Assembly (NCBI GenBank): GCA_028868995.1
Contig: JAGWTH010000014.1
Coordinates: 1 to 64,000 of the forward strand
Source: Burkholderiales bacterium
Lineage (GTDB): Bacteria; Pseudomonadota; Gammaproteobacteria; Burkholderiales; Burkholderiaceae_C
DNA length: 64,000 nucleotides
Direction of reading: 5' to 3'
Positions 7,318 through 15,958 of this stretch are shown in pieces. A program made the position numbers and the translations under genes. The notes under the pieces were generated by a model, which saw only the letters and a list, made by a program, of their open reading frames with translations, did not search any database and was not told where the DNA came from. Each line of letters starts with the position of its first letter. Position 1 is the stretch's first letter.

Positions 7318-9635
7318 TGCAAGTTAGGGGCCCGAGTGCCTTTGCCTTGAGGCCCAGGCTCACGCTCTGGACCGACGGGACGACGTGGTCGAACTGGTCC
7401 CGACACGAGGCGTACCTACAGGGCCAGCCTAAGTGGAACTCCCACCAGATAGCGTCGGTTGCAGAGGAATCGCTTCGAATCATCTCGAAGACCACTCCGA
7501 TCTCGCGCTCCGATTTTCAGTGCCGTGGGCTGGTGGTCGGGTATGTCCAATCCGGCAAGACCGCAAATTTCACGGCCGTCGCCGCGCGTGCAGCTGACGT
7601 TGGCTACCGGCTCATCGTAGTGCTCTCGGGAATCCACGACTCCCTTCGCAATCAGACGCAGCGACGGCTGAATCGTGAGTTGGTAGAGGTCGGCACCGAC
7701 TGGATCACACTTACTGACGAGAGCACTGACTTCCACGAGCCGCCCGTGGCCGATGGCTTCGCCTCCGCTGGGACAGTGCTAATCGTCGCAAAAAAGATCA
7801 CACCGATCTTGAAGCGACTCAACCAGTGGCTCGAAAAGCTTGAGGGTCGGCTCGCAGAAGTCCCTATGCTGCTGATCGACGACGAGGCCGACCAAGCCTC
7901 GATCAACACGCGCGGAAATCGACGAGATCCGAGCGTTGACGAGGAGACTGCATCGGACGAGGATACCGCGCCGTCACTGACCAACGCACTCATCCGAGAC
8001 ATCCTGAACAAGTGCCCCCGGGCGACCTACATTGCTTACACGGCAACACCGTTCGCGAACATTCTTATTGATCCCGACGCAAGCGACAGCGTCGTTGGCA
8101 CGGACCTCTTTCCTAAGGATTTTGTCATCCAGCTTCCGCGTCCGGACGGCTACACGGGAACCGAGGAGTTGTTCGGCGTGAGCGCCCGGGGACGCGATGT
8201 CCTTCGGCCGGTTGATGATGCAGATGTGAGAGCGTTGAAGCCCAGGCGACGTAAGAAGGGAGAGGCCGTCGTGGCTCATGGGCCGCTCGATCTACCCCAA
8301 TCGCTTTCGGACGCCTTGCTGACGTTCGCAATGGTCGGCGCCATTAGGCTGCTGCGAGGGCAGAAAGACAAGCCACATACGATGCTGGTGCATGTGTCCC
8401 AGCTCCAACGCGATCAGATGCGTATCGGCGCTGCCATCGAGGAGCAAATCCGTGCGTGGTTCCACCACGAAAAGGCTGAGCCGGGCGTGCTGCGGCACAT
8501 GATGATTGCCACGCTGGCCAGTCTGGGTGCAGTCGATCTACCCGTGGCGGAGGAAGTCGTCGTCGCAGAGGCCATCACCAATCTCGCACGACTTGAGGTC
8601 ACTGTTCTCAATAGCACCACAGGTGCCGAGCTGGACTACGACCATAAACCTGGGCGGCAGCTCGTCGCCGTCGGCGGCAATCGACTGTCCCGCGGGCTCA
8701 CGCTTGAAGGGCTCACCATCGCCTACTTCTTGCGAACCACCACTCTGGCCGACTCGTTGCTTCAAATGGCTCGTTGGTACGGCTTTCGCTCTGGCTATGA
8801 AGATCTGATTCGAATTTGGACAACCGAAGGTATCGCCGAGTGGTTTGTAGAGCTGGCTTTGGTTGAGGAGTCCCTGCGGGATTCGATCACGGCGCTGAAC
8901 AGGGCCGGTCGGCGGCCCGACGAGATGGCAATTCGAATGCGCGCCCATTCCGAGCTGCTTCTTACGAGCAAGAACAAAAGCAAGATGCTCGCCGAGGACG
9001 CCCGCTCGTGGTCGGGAGAGAATCCTCAAACAATCCTGTTCCCGCTGCACAACGGCGATGCATTGGCGCGGAACCTTGAACTAGCGTCTGATCTGCTGCG
9101 CCTGCATCCTCCAACCCAAGACGCGCATGGCGGGGCTATAGCACACGACGTCCCACCTGAAGACGTAGCGCTGTTCCTGCGACGCTACGAGGGGCACCCA
9201 AACAGCATCGCGTTCCAGGGTGCAGAGATAAGCGACTGGATTATGGAGCGCGTGGCGGTGGGCGAGCTCATTTCCTGGACTGTTTTCGTTGCCAACCCGC
9301 AGCGCGACCGGCAAGTGCTCTTGGGAGGCCGCCCATTTGGGCTTGTCCACCGCTCGCAGCAAGCCTCCGAGTCGATCGGCATCCTCATCGACCCGCGCCA
9401 TGAGGGTGTGGACCTGCACGGGGGTCCCGAGAACTACCGGGCGGGCTCGGGGTTCAGCGCGAAGGCGATGCGCGAGGATCGCCCTCCCACGCAAGGCCTG
9501 CTGTTGCTTTATCCGCTAGATCCGGAGCCGCTTCGGGCGCCAACGCAGGCAGTGCTTGGCATCGCATTGTCGCTACCTCGAACAAGTGATGAAGGGCGCC
9601 CGCTCGTTGGAAACCGGGCACTAATTCATGAGTGA
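7317..9635 (+). CDS. Z1-domain helicase-like ATPase of the defence operon
   Basis: A 772-residue superfamily-2-like ATPase. Walker A reads GYVQSGKT near residue 76, Walker B LLIDDEAD near 190 and motif III AYTATPFAN near 243. Late motifs GGNRLSRGLTLEGL (about 455) and QMARWYGFR (about 485) define the Z1 family. ATG 7317 is chosen because it shares its A with the preceding TGA (TGATG), a typical coupled start; an in-frame TTG lies at 7314. Z1 proteins occur with C5 methyltransferases and GHKL ATPases in restriction-like operons. The likely role is translocation on or remodelling of DNA for the nuclease. No nuclease motif was seen within this protein. Confidence 0.9.
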   Translation: MQVRGPSAFALRPRLTLWTDGTTWSNWSRHEAYLQGQPKWNSHQIASVAEESLRIISKTTPISRSDFQCRGLVVGYVQSGKTANFTAVAARAADVGYRLIVVLSGIHDSLRNQTQRRLNRELVEVGTDWITLTDESTDFHEPPVADGFASAGTVLIVAKKITPILKRLNQWLEKLEGRLAEVPMLLIDDEADQASINTRGNRRDPSVDEETASDEDTAPSLTNALIRDILNKCPRATYIAYTATPFANILIDPDASDSVVGTDLFPKDFVIQLPRPDGYTGTEELFGVSARGRDVLRPVDDADVRALKPRRRKKGEAVVAHGPLDLPQSLSDALLTFAMVGAIRLLRGQKDKPHTMLVHVSQLQRDQMRIGAAIEEQIRAWFHHEKAEPGVLRHMMIATLASLGAVDLPVAEEVVVAEAITNLARLEVTVLNSTTGAELDYDHKPGRQLVAVGGNRLSRGLTLEGLTIAYFLRTTTLADSLLQMARWYGFRSGYEDLIRIWTTEGIAEWFVELALVEESLRDSITALNRAGRRPDEMAIRMRAHSELLLTSKNKSKMLAEDARSWSGENPQTILFPLHNGDALARNLELASDLLRLHPPTQDAHGGAIAHDVPPEDVALFLRRYEGHPNSIAFQGAEISDWIMERVAVGELISWTVFVANPQRDRQVLLGGRPFGLVHRSQQASESIGILIDPRHEGVDLHGGPENYRAGSGFSAKAMREDRPPTQGLLLLYPLDPEPLRAPTQAVLGIALSLPRTSDEGRPLVGNRALIHE

Positions 9636-10581
9636 CGTCACGTCCGATCGTTGGGCAGATCTCCGCGAGACGCGTCCCCACCATGAGGCTGTTTGTGAAT
9701 CGGTGGCGGACGATTTCGAGGAGGCCCTCCTCGGAATCACGTCAGATGGGCGGCTGCATCTGTATATAGCAGTCGATGCTGCCCCCTCGAGCTTGCCGCC
9801 GGACCTCCAGAGTATCCAGGTTCGTGTGGTCGAAGGAGACCGTACTTGGCTAGACGTCTCGGCACGGAGCCACCACGAGGAGCTGCTTACGCTGATCGCG
9901 AACAAAGTGGTGTATGCAATCCGTGTCGAGGGGCGCGATCCGGCAATAGCGGTCGAAAAAATCATCGACGAAATGCGTTCTGCGCTGCGGCCAATTGTTC
10001 CTGATTTGAGCCAAGCAGAGCAGATCGGATTGTTCGGTGAACTGTGGGTTCTTTCAAACGTGCTGCTCTCTACTGTCGGACCGCGAATCTGCCATCTCTG
10101 GAGCGGTCCCGACAGTGAGCGCCATGACTTCGTGGGGCGGGGTGTCCACATAGAGGTGAAAACGACCACTCGCTCCGAGCCGAAGCACGAGATCTCACGC
10201 GTTGATCAGCTCCGGGCTCCTGGTGGCAAGCGCCTGCTCATGGTGAGCATCCTTCTGGAGCGCTCCTTGGGTGGTGAAGAGACGCTGGCTGACCGCGTTG
10301 ATGAAATTCGTCAGAAGCTTGGCAACGACGGTCATGCCATTGACGTGTTTGAGTCACAGCTGGCAAAGCTCGGATGGCACGAAGGTCTACGGCAAACCGG
10401 ATCTCTGCTGCGTTTCACATTCCGCGACGTCCACGTCTTCGAGGTTGTTGGTTCGTTCCCTAGACTGCCCGATGACTATGTTCCGCCGCCAGGCGTCTCG
10501 GGCATAAGGTACACCATCGACGTAGGGAGTCTGCCTTCTCTTAACGTCGCCGACGTCCAGAAGATCTTGGAATTGATTTGA
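9628..10581 (+). CDS. PD-(D/E)XK motif nuclease (DUF4420-like) of the defence operon
   Basis: A 317-residue protein. The start ATG 9628 lies inside the end of the Z1 gene (8-base overlap). The pattern GLFGELWVL near residue 135, HDF near 166-168 and IEVKTTTR at 175-182 fits the PD-(D/E)XK nuclease fold, with Asp167, Glu176 and Lys178 as the probable metal-binding and catalytic residues. This is the family arrangement of DUF4420 proteins, which sit at the end of Z1/GHKL/methyltransferase operons. It is the likely effector that cuts unmodified invading DNA; that role is inferred. It ends 136 bases from the convergent vsr gene. Confidence 0.85.
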   Translation: MSDVTSDRWADLRETRPHHEAVCESVADDFEEALLGITSDGRLHLYIAVDAAPSSLPPDLQSIQVRVVEGDRTWLDVSARSHHEELLTLIANKVVYAIRVEGRDPAIAVEKIIDEMRSALRPIVPDLSQAEQIGLFGELWVLSNVLLSTVGPRICHLWSGPDSERHDFVGRGVHIEVKTTTRSEPKHEISRVDQLRAPGGKRLLMVSILLERSLGGEETLADRVDEIRQKLGNDGHAIDVFESQLAKLGWHEGLRQTGSLLRFTFRDVHVFEVVGSFPRLPDDYVPPPGVSGIRYTIDVGSLPSLNVADVQKILELI

Positions 10582-10717
10582 TCCGACGAGACCATGCTGC
10601 GCGTCGAGGTTGGGCAGCACAGATCGGCGGTACGCACCGATACTTGGACACGTCTGCCAAGCCATGGCGGGTCGCAACTATCCGAATTGGGGACGACGCA
10701 CTGCAGGACGCGAATTG

Positions 10718-11185
10718 TCAGCCCACATCTCCAGAGATTTCCAGCGCCGGCTCCCTCGAATCGCTTCGAATCCAGGCCGCGAGACGATCCATTGCCGCGT
10801 CGAAGCTCGCCTGCGCTCGTATGCCCTTGAGCGCACATTCCCAGACTATCGCAACTCTCCAACCCAACGAAATTAGTGTCAGAGCCACCAGCTCATCGCG
10901 CTCCACATTGCCTGCTAGCTTGCGTTGCCAGAACTGCGAGTTGCTTTCTGGAAGCTTGGAGAGTGAGCAGCCATGCAAATGCCAGAAGCATCCGTGCACA
11001 AAGACGGCAACTTTCCAGCGCGTCAGCACAACGTCCGGGCGCCCTGGGAGGCGAACAGGAGCTCGAGAGAATCTGAAGCCCCTGAGATGGAGGGCCCGAC
11101 GGACCTGCATCTCCGGCTTAGTATCTCGACCACGTATGCCGGCCATCATCTGGCTCCGGACTTTCGGATCCACAATATCGACCAT
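10718..11185 (-). CDS. vsr: Very short patch repair endonuclease (Vsr)
   Basis: A 155-residue T:G-mismatch endonuclease. The catalytic residues known from E. coli Vsr fall at the same numbers: Asp51 in LPGRPD, and His64 and His69 in VFVHGCFWH. The N-terminal RSQMMAGIRGRDTKPE, the FWQRKLAGN segment and the GWRVAIVWECAL segment also match. Vsr repairs T:G mismatches made when 5-methylcytosine deaminates, so it is the natural partner of the C5 methyltransferase at 3614. It is convergent with the four-gene operon and must have its own promoter in 11186-11364. Composition is lower in GC, like the rest of the island. Confidence 0.95.
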   Translation of the reverse strand: MVDIVDPKVRSQMMAGIRGRDTKPEMQVRRALHLRGFRFSRAPVRLPGRPDVVLTRWKVAVFVHGCFWHLHGCSLSKLPESNSQFWQRKLAGNVERDELVALTLISLGWRVAIVWECALKGIRAQASFDAAMDRLAAWIRSDSREPALEISGDVG

Positions 11186-11364
11186 ACGTCCGTGGTTTGA
11201 AAAGTCGGAGCTTATCAGCGCAGGTTATGTCTGATGAGCCACCAAGGGACAAGGTCCCCAAGTGCTGTACGAATTGGCGGCCGGGTCATAAGGCGGAAAG
11301 TACTCCAAAGTGCCCCACCCCTGCAGCCCGATCACATACTCCCATCGCCCCGGAACACTGTTCA

Positions 11365-12468
11365 ATGCCCCCAACCCGCCTCACCATCCTCGGCGGCGGC
11401 CTCGCCGGCCTCTACGCGGCGTACTTGCTCGAACAGCACGGCATCCACGACTACCTCCTGATCGAAGCCCGCCCCCGCTGGGGCGGCCGCATCGACGCGG
11501 CTTCCAGCGGCGCGGATGCCTTCGATCTCGGGCCGACGTGGTTCTGGCCCGCCTTGCAGCCGCAGCTGGACCACCTGGTGCGCGACCTGGGCCTCGCCTC
11601 CTTCGCGCAGCACGAGGCGGGCGACATGGTGGTGGAGCGCTCGCCCAATGCGCCGGCCATGCGCACGCGGGGCTATCTCTCCTCGCCGCGTTCGATGCGG
11701 CTGGCGGGCGGCATGGGTGCGCTGGTGGCCGCCCTGCAGCGGCGCCTGGACCCGGCGCGCCTGCTCGCCGGCCACACGGTGCGGCGCCTGGCCTGCGGTG
11801 GCGCGCAGGTCGACCTGGAGGTCGTGGCCGCCGACGGGCAAACCACTTCCTTGCGCGCCGGGCAGGTGCTGCTGGCGCTGCCCCCGCGCCTGGCGGCCAC
11901 CACGCTGCAGTTCGCGCCCGCGCTGCCGGAGGCGCTGGCGCGGGCGTGGCGGGGCACGGCGACGTGGATGGCGCCGCACGCCAAGTACCTCGCCGTCTAC
12001 GACACGCCCTTCTGGCGCGAGCAGGGCCTGTCCGGCGAGGCGCGCAGCGCCTGCGGGCCCATGGCGGAGATCCACGATGCGTCCGCCGCTTCGGGCGGCG
12101 CCGCCTTGTTCGGCTTTCTCGGGCTGCCCGCGCAGGTGCGCAGCAGCGTTCCTGAGGATGTGCTGCGGGCGCATTGCCGCGCGCAGCTCGCGCGGCTGTT
12201 CGGCCCGCGGGCGGCGCTGCCGCAGGCGGAGTTCCTCAAGGACTGGGCGAGCGACCCTTTCACGGCCACCGCCGCGGACCTGCAGGGCGGCGGCGAGCAC
12301 GCGGATGCGCCGCCGGCCGGCGTGCCCTCGGGGCCCTGGCGCGGGCGCATCGTCGGCATCGCCAGCGAGTGGTCGCCGCAGTTCCCGGGCTACCTGGCCG
12401 GCGCCGTGGAGGCCGCCGACCTGGGCGTGCGGGCGGCTTTATTGAGCGAGGGGCATGCCGCCCGATAG
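11365..12468 (+). CDS. Flavin monoamine oxidase family protein
   Basis: A 367-residue FAD enzyme. The dinucleotide-binding motif is TILGGGLAGLYAAYLLEQHG (residues 6-25), followed by the family's ARPRWGGRI motif near residue 35. The C-terminal FAD-binding part is seen as GIASEWSPQFPGYLAGAVEAA near residue 330. It is shorter than typical monoamine oxidases (about 450 residues) but has both ends of the fold. ATG 11365 is chosen because the nucleotide-binding strand begins five residues later; the open frame upstream has island-like composition. Substrate unknown. This is the first backbone gene after the defence island. Confidence 0.88.
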   Translation: MPPTRLTILGGGLAGLYAAYLLEQHGIHDYLLIEARPRWGGRIDAASSGADAFDLGPTWFWPALQPQLDHLVRDLGLASFAQHEAGDMVVERSPNAPAMRTRGYLSSPRSMRLAGGMGALVAALQRRLDPARLLAGHTVRRLACGGAQVDLEVVAADGQTTSLRAGQVLLALPPRLAATTLQFAPALPEALARAWRGTATWMAPHAKYLAVYDTPFWREQGLSGEARSACGPMAEIHDASAASGGAALFGFLGLPAQVRSSVPEDVLRAHCRAQLARLFGPRAALPQAEFLKDWASDPFTATAADLQGGGEHADAPPAGVPSGPWRGRIVGIASEWSPQFPGYLAGAVEAADLGVRAALLSEGHAAR

Positions 12469-12495
12469 GTGCTGGCGCGCGGCAGGTCCGAGCGG

Positions 12496-12508
12496 GATAA
12501 TGCCCGCA
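12496..12508 (+). promoter_or_regulatory. -10 box giving a leaderless mntA transcript
   Basis: GATAAT at 12496-12501 ends six bases before ATG 12508, so transcription would begin at or next to the start codon. A weak -35 (CTGGCG, 12472-12477) lies 18 bases upstream. No Shine-Dalgarno sequence is present. Confidence 0.45.
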
Positions 12509-12807
12509 TGCAGCTGCTTCCAGTCCAGCGGGAGAAGATCGCCGACATTTGCCGGCGGTACCACATCCGTCGCCTGAGCCTCTTCGGCTCGGCGGCCGTT
12601 GGGGCTGAGCGGCCCGACAGCGACGTGGACCTCCTGGTCGAATTCGTTCCCGGTCAGGCGCCGAGCGGGTTCGCGCTGGTGGACATGCAGGAGGAGCTGG
12701 CGCGGGTGTTCGATGGTCGTCGCATCGACCTGGCTTTCCCCTCCATCCTGCGCAACCCCTGGCGCCGCAGGGCGATCGAGCCGCAGCTGCGGCCCATCTA
12801 CCAATAA
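12508..12807 (+). CDS. mntA: MntA-type nucleotidyltransferase antitoxin
   Basis: A 99-residue minimal nucleotidyltransferase. It carries the family signature GS-X10-DXD: Gly27-Ser28, then Asp39 and Asp41 in SDVDLLVEF. In studied MntA/HepT pairs the antitoxin transfers AMP to a tyrosine next to the active site of the HEPN ribonuclease and silences it. The partner gene starts two bases after the stop here. ATG 12508 is chosen because the -10 box GATAAT sits six bases before it and the conserved helix follows directly; a frame open from 12469 adds only an Arg-rich stretch. Confidence 0.88.
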   Translation: MQLLPVQREKIADICRRYHIRRLSLFGSAAVGAERPDSDVDLLVEFVPGQAPSGFALVDMQEELARVFDGRRIDLAFPSILRNPWRRRAIEPQLRPIYQ

Positions 12808-12809
12808 GG

Positions 12810-13148
12810 ATGGACCGCACCGCCGCCTACGTCGCGGACATGCTCGACGCCGCGCGTGAGCTCGTGGCATTGGCCGACGGTGTCGAAGTGGGCGCGTTTC
12901 TGGCCGACCGCCTGCGGTGCCTGGCCTGCGAAAAGCTCTTCATCAACCTGGGCGAGGCAGCCAAGCGCATCGACACGGCGCGAGCGGCATCGATTCCGGG
13001 CGTACCCTGGACGCGCGTCATCGGCCTGAGGAACATCCTCGCCCATGGGTACGAAGAGGTCGAGCACGAGGTTCTCTACCGGACGATCCAGCAAGACTTG
13101 CCGGCGCTCGTGAGCTCGTTGCAGGAGTGGCTGGCGTCGCAGGGCTGA
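12810..13148 (+). CDS. hepT: HepT-like HEPN ribonuclease toxin (DUF86)
   Basis: A 112-residue all-helical HEPN protein. The active-site motif RX4HXY is intact as RNILAHGY: Arg74, His79 and Tyr81, the tyrosine being the position that MntA modifies in characterised pairs. HepT toxins cleave RNA and stop growth, often in phage defence. The gene lies two bases after mntA in the same orientation, which is the canonical order. The pair sits about 1.3 kb to the right of the defence island. Its GC is like the backbone, so it need not have arrived with the island. Confidence 0.9.
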   Translation: MDRTAAYVADMLDAARELVALADGVEVGAFLADRLRCLACEKLFINLGEAAKRIDTARAASIPGVPWTRVIGLRNILAHGYEEVEHEVLYRTIQQDLPALVSSLQEWLASQG

Positions 13149-13187
13149 GCCGTCGGCCACGCCGCCGTGGCGTGGCCAGCGGTGCTC

Positions 13188-13976
13188 TCATGTTTCGGCG
13201 TGGCAGCACCCGCCCGCTGCCCGCGCGGCCGGGGCCGCCGGCTGCGGCTGGTAGCGGTCGTGGTGCCGCACCCACTCCATCTTGTGCGGCACGTCGCGTT
13301 CGTCGCGGCCCTTGGGCGTCAGGTCCATCAGCTGGTACGCGCCCATCATCACCTCCACGCCGCGGCCGAAGGTGGAGTAGGTGTGGAACACGGCGCCCGC
13401 GTCGTCCCGGGCGAACACGCTGACGCCCGGGGCCTCCTCCGCCGGGAAGGCGCTGGGGCCGTAGTTGTAGTCCACCGTGCCGGTGGCCAGCTCCTCGGGC
13501 GTGAAGCTCACGTGGAAGTCGCGGTTGAAGGTGCTGCCGTGCGACGAGACCCAGCGGAACTGCCAGCCCATGCGGCGGCGGAAGCGCTCGATCTGCTCCA
13601 GCGGCGCGCGCGACACGGCCACGAAGGCGATGTCGCGCTGCGCCAGGTGGATGGTCATGCCGTCGCTGTGGTCGGCCATGTACGAGCAGCTGGGGCAGCC
13701 CTGCTCCCAGTCGGGGCCGAACATGAAGTGCTGCACCACCAGCTGGCGGCGCCCGTCGAACAGCTGCGCCAGCGTGCGCCGGCCCTCGGGCGTGTCGAAC
13801 ACGTAGTCGCTGGCCAGCCGCCGCCAGGGCAGGGCGCGGCGCTCGCGGGCGACCTGGTCGCGCAGGCGCGTCAGCTCCTTCTCGCGGGCCAGCAGCTGCC
13901 GGCGCGCATCGAGCCAGCGGGTGTCGGAAACGACGGGGTGGTCGGCGGTGCCGGCCTGCGAAGTGAACAGGGTCAT
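13188..13976 (-). CDS. DUF899 family thioredoxin-like protein
   Basis: A 262-residue protein. The core reads QLVVQHFMFGPDWEQGCPSC near residues 79-98, a family hallmark with a CPSC pair in the position of a thioredoxin-like active site, followed by SYMADHSDGM. The family is widespread and its biochemical role is unsettled. The C-terminal tail is Ala/Pro-rich and ends in a CCH motif. The ATG at 13976 is chosen because MTLFTSQAGT begins the usual family N-terminus; upstream sequence in frame is low-complexity. The gene lies 29 bases after the beta-propeller gene on the same strand and is probably cotranscribed with it. Confidence 0.88.
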   Translation of the reverse strand: MTLFTSQAGTADHPVVSDTRWLDARRQLLAREKELTRLRDQVARERRALPWRRLASDYVFDTPEGRRTLAQLFDGRRQLVVQHFMFGPDWEQGCPSCSYMADHSDGMTIHLAQRDIAFVAVSRAPLEQIERFRRRMGWQFRWVSSHGSTFNRDFHVSFTPEELATGTVDYNYGPSAFPAEEAPGVSVFARDDAGAVFHTYSTFGRGVEVMMGAYQLMDLTPKGRDERDVPHKMEWVRHHDRYQPQPAAPAARAAGGCCHAET

Positions 13977-14005
13977 GGTGGGCTCCTTGGCTCGACGAGC
14001 CGGGG

Positions 14006-14668
14006 TCAGTTGCGGGGGCGCCGCACGGCGCGCACCTTGCCGGTGCCGCCGCCGCCGCAGTAGAAAAGGTCCGCGCCGGCGGACTCCAGTCCGCTCACGT
14101 TCACGCCGGGCGGCAGGGCCAGCTGCTCCAGCACCTCGCCGCTTTGCGGGTGCACGCGGCGCAGCTCGCTCTCGTCGCCCTCCCAGGTGGCGTGCCACAG
14201 CTCACCGTCGGCCCAGGTGACGCCGGTGACGAAGCGGTTCGACTCGATGGTGCGGCGGATCGCGCCGGTGTCGGGGTCGACCTGGTGGATCTTGCGGCCG
14301 CGGTAGTCGCCCACCCACAGGCTGCCCTCGGCCCAGGTCAGGCCCGAGTCGCCGCCGCCGGCGGGCGCGGGGATGCTGGCCAGCACCTGCCCGGTGGCGG
14401 GGTCGACCTTGTCGATGCGCGCATCGGCGATCTGGTACAGGTGCTTGCCGTCGAAGGCCGTGCCGGCATCGGCCGCGCGCTCGATCGCCCGCGCCACCTC
14501 GCCGCTGCCGGGGTCGATCGCCACCAGCCGCGCGCCGGTGGCGGCCCACACGTGGCGGCCGTCGTAGCTCACGCCGCCGACCTTGGTCACGCCCGGGAAG
14601 GGGCCGTATTCGCGCACCACCTCGGCCTGGCGGGCCGCGGCCTGGGGCTTGTCGCTGGGGTTGCTCAT
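14006..14668 (-). CDS. Beta-propeller protein (PQQ/NHL-like repeats)
   Basis: A 220-residue protein made of repeated blade-like units, each with a pattern such as LVAIDPGSGEV, IDKVDPATGQVL, IHQVDPDTGAI and LRRVHPQSGEVL at roughly 45-residue spacing. About four to five blades are seen, which is short for a closed propeller. No signal peptide is visible, so it is probably cytoplasmic. Its enzymatic role is unknown; resemblance to glutaminyl cyclotransferase-type or Vgb-type propellers is only structural. It precedes the DUF899 gene by 29 bases and is likely in one operon with it. Confidence 0.75.
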   Translation of the reverse strand: MSNPSDKPQAAARQAEVVREYGPFPGVTKVGGVSYDGRHVWAATGARLVAIDPGSGEVARAIERAADAGTAFDGKHLYQIADARIDKVDPATGQVLASIPAPAGGGDSGLTWAEGSLWVGDYRGRKIHQVDPDTGAIRRTIESNRFVTGVTWADGELWHATWEGDESELRRVHPQSGEVLEQLALPPGVNVSGLESAGADLFYCGGGGTGKVRAVRRPRN

Positions 14669-14713
14669 CGCGGGGTTCCTTTCGGCGCCGGCTTTCGGCG
14701 CGGTGAAGGCACT

Positions 14714-15934
14714 CTACGCACCCGGCGGCGAACCCGGGAGTAACAAGATTGTCGTGAAAGCGGCCAGCGGCGGCGCCAGCCAGCGGCGCGAGCGCGACTG
14801 GCCGATGGCCCGCACCTGGCCGCCCGCGTGCAGCTGCGTCAGCGCGCGCTGCACCGTGCGCTGGCTGGAGCCCACGGCCAGTGCCAGGGCCGACGTCGAC
14901 CAGGCGGCGCCGTCGGAGAGCAGGGCCACCAGCGCAGCCTGCTCGCCGGCGATGGGCGGGTCCAGCACCACCACTTCGGCGCTGCCTTGCGGCCGAAGCG
15001 CGAAGCCGTCTTGAGTGGCCTCGATGCCCGCGTGCCCCTTCACCAGCGCGCGCAGGCGGCCGATCTCCACGCGCAGCCGGGCGCGGTGCGTCTCGTCGGG
15101 GCGGCGCGTGCGGAAGGCGGTGGCGATCAGCGCGTCGCGCGGCGCGGCGCCGGGCCAGGCCTCGGCCAGCGCCCGCGCCAAGGCGTACAGGATGGGCCGG
15201 CTCGCCAGCGGCTGCCATGCGCCCGCGTGGCCCAGGCCGCGGCGGCAGGCGTCGAGCACCAGCGCGTCCGAGGCGAGCAGGGCCTCGACCTCGTCCAGGC
15301 GCAGCGTCTGCTCGCCGGCGGCCGTGCGCCGCCGCGCGGCGGGGCGGTCGAGCGATGCGCGGGCCTCGGCCACTTCGGCCATCAGCGCCGGCACGCCCGC
15401 GCGGTACGCGGCCTGGTGCGCGCGCGCCAGCGCCGCCCGCGCGGGAGCGAGGCGCAGCGAGCGCAGCGCCAGCTCGGCGCCGGCCAGGTCGGTCACCGCA
15501 GCCAGCGCCGCGGGCAGGCCGCGCGGGTCGACCTCCGCCAGCATCGCCGCGGCCTCGTCCAGGCGCCCGAGCAGCAGGTACTGGCGGGCCGCCACCAGGC
15601 GCGCATGCATCGCATTGGCGCGGTCGCCGTGTTGCTCCAGCGTGGCGACGGCCGCGACCAGCGCGTGCGGCAGGCCGGCCAGTTCGCGCAGCGCCAGCGC
15701 CACCTCCGCCTCGGCCACGCGGCACCGCGCACGGGCCAGCTCCTCGCCCGATCCGAAGGCGCGCTCGGCGCGCCGCAGCAGATCGCGCGCCACCGCCAGC
15801 TCGCCCAGCTGCGCCATCGCGATGCCGCGCAGCGCCAGCGCGGGCGGGTCCTCGCGCAGCGCCACCCGCTTGAGCGCGCCCAGCGCATCGCCCGCGGCAA
15901 GCGCGCGGGCCGAGGCGGCGATGAGGGAGTCCAT
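14714..15934 (-). CDS. Transcriptional regulator with TPR-like and two winged-helix segments
   Basis: A 406-residue protein. Residues 1-200 are Ala/Leu-rich helical repeats with the look of tetratricopeptide units (for example ALRGIAMAQLGELAVARDLLRRAE). A winged-helix-like segment of the transcriptional-activator type follows (ALIATAFRTRRPDETHRARLRVEIGRLR, about 275-305). Near the end lies a second HTH-like segment (TSALALAVGSSQRTVQRALTQL, about 348-370). It is divergent from the alcohol dehydrogenase gene, with an 81-base spacer holding a direct repeat, so it may control that gene. No DNA-contact prediction was possible. Confidence 0.7.
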   Translation of the reverse strand: MDSLIAASARALAAGDALGALKRVALREDPPALALRGIAMAQLGELAVARDLLRRAERAFGSGEELARARCRVAEAEVALALRELAGLPHALVAAVATLEQHGDRANAMHARLVAARQYLLLGRLDEAAAMLAEVDPRGLPAALAAVTDLAGAELALRSLRLAPARAALARAHQAAYRAGVPALMAEVAEARASLDRPAARRRTAAGEQTLRLDEVEALLASDALVLDACRRGLGHAGAWQPLASRPILYALARALAEAWPGAAPRDALIATAFRTRRPDETHRARLRVEIGRLRALVKGHAGIEATQDGFALRPQGSAEVVVLDPPIAGEQAALVALLSDGAAWSTSALALAVGSSQRTVQRALTQLHAGGQVRAIGQSRSRRWLAPPLAAFTTILLLPGSPPGA

Positions 15935-15958
15935 GGCGGGAGACTACCCGGAGTCGGC

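Noticed and set aside
11186-11364. A gene or attachment repeat at the right island border
   Set aside because: The short open frames have no motif, and no clear repeat matching the left border was seen by eye.
12469-12507. Upstream extension of mntA
   Set aside because: It is Arg-rich without similarity, and the -10 box lies inside it.
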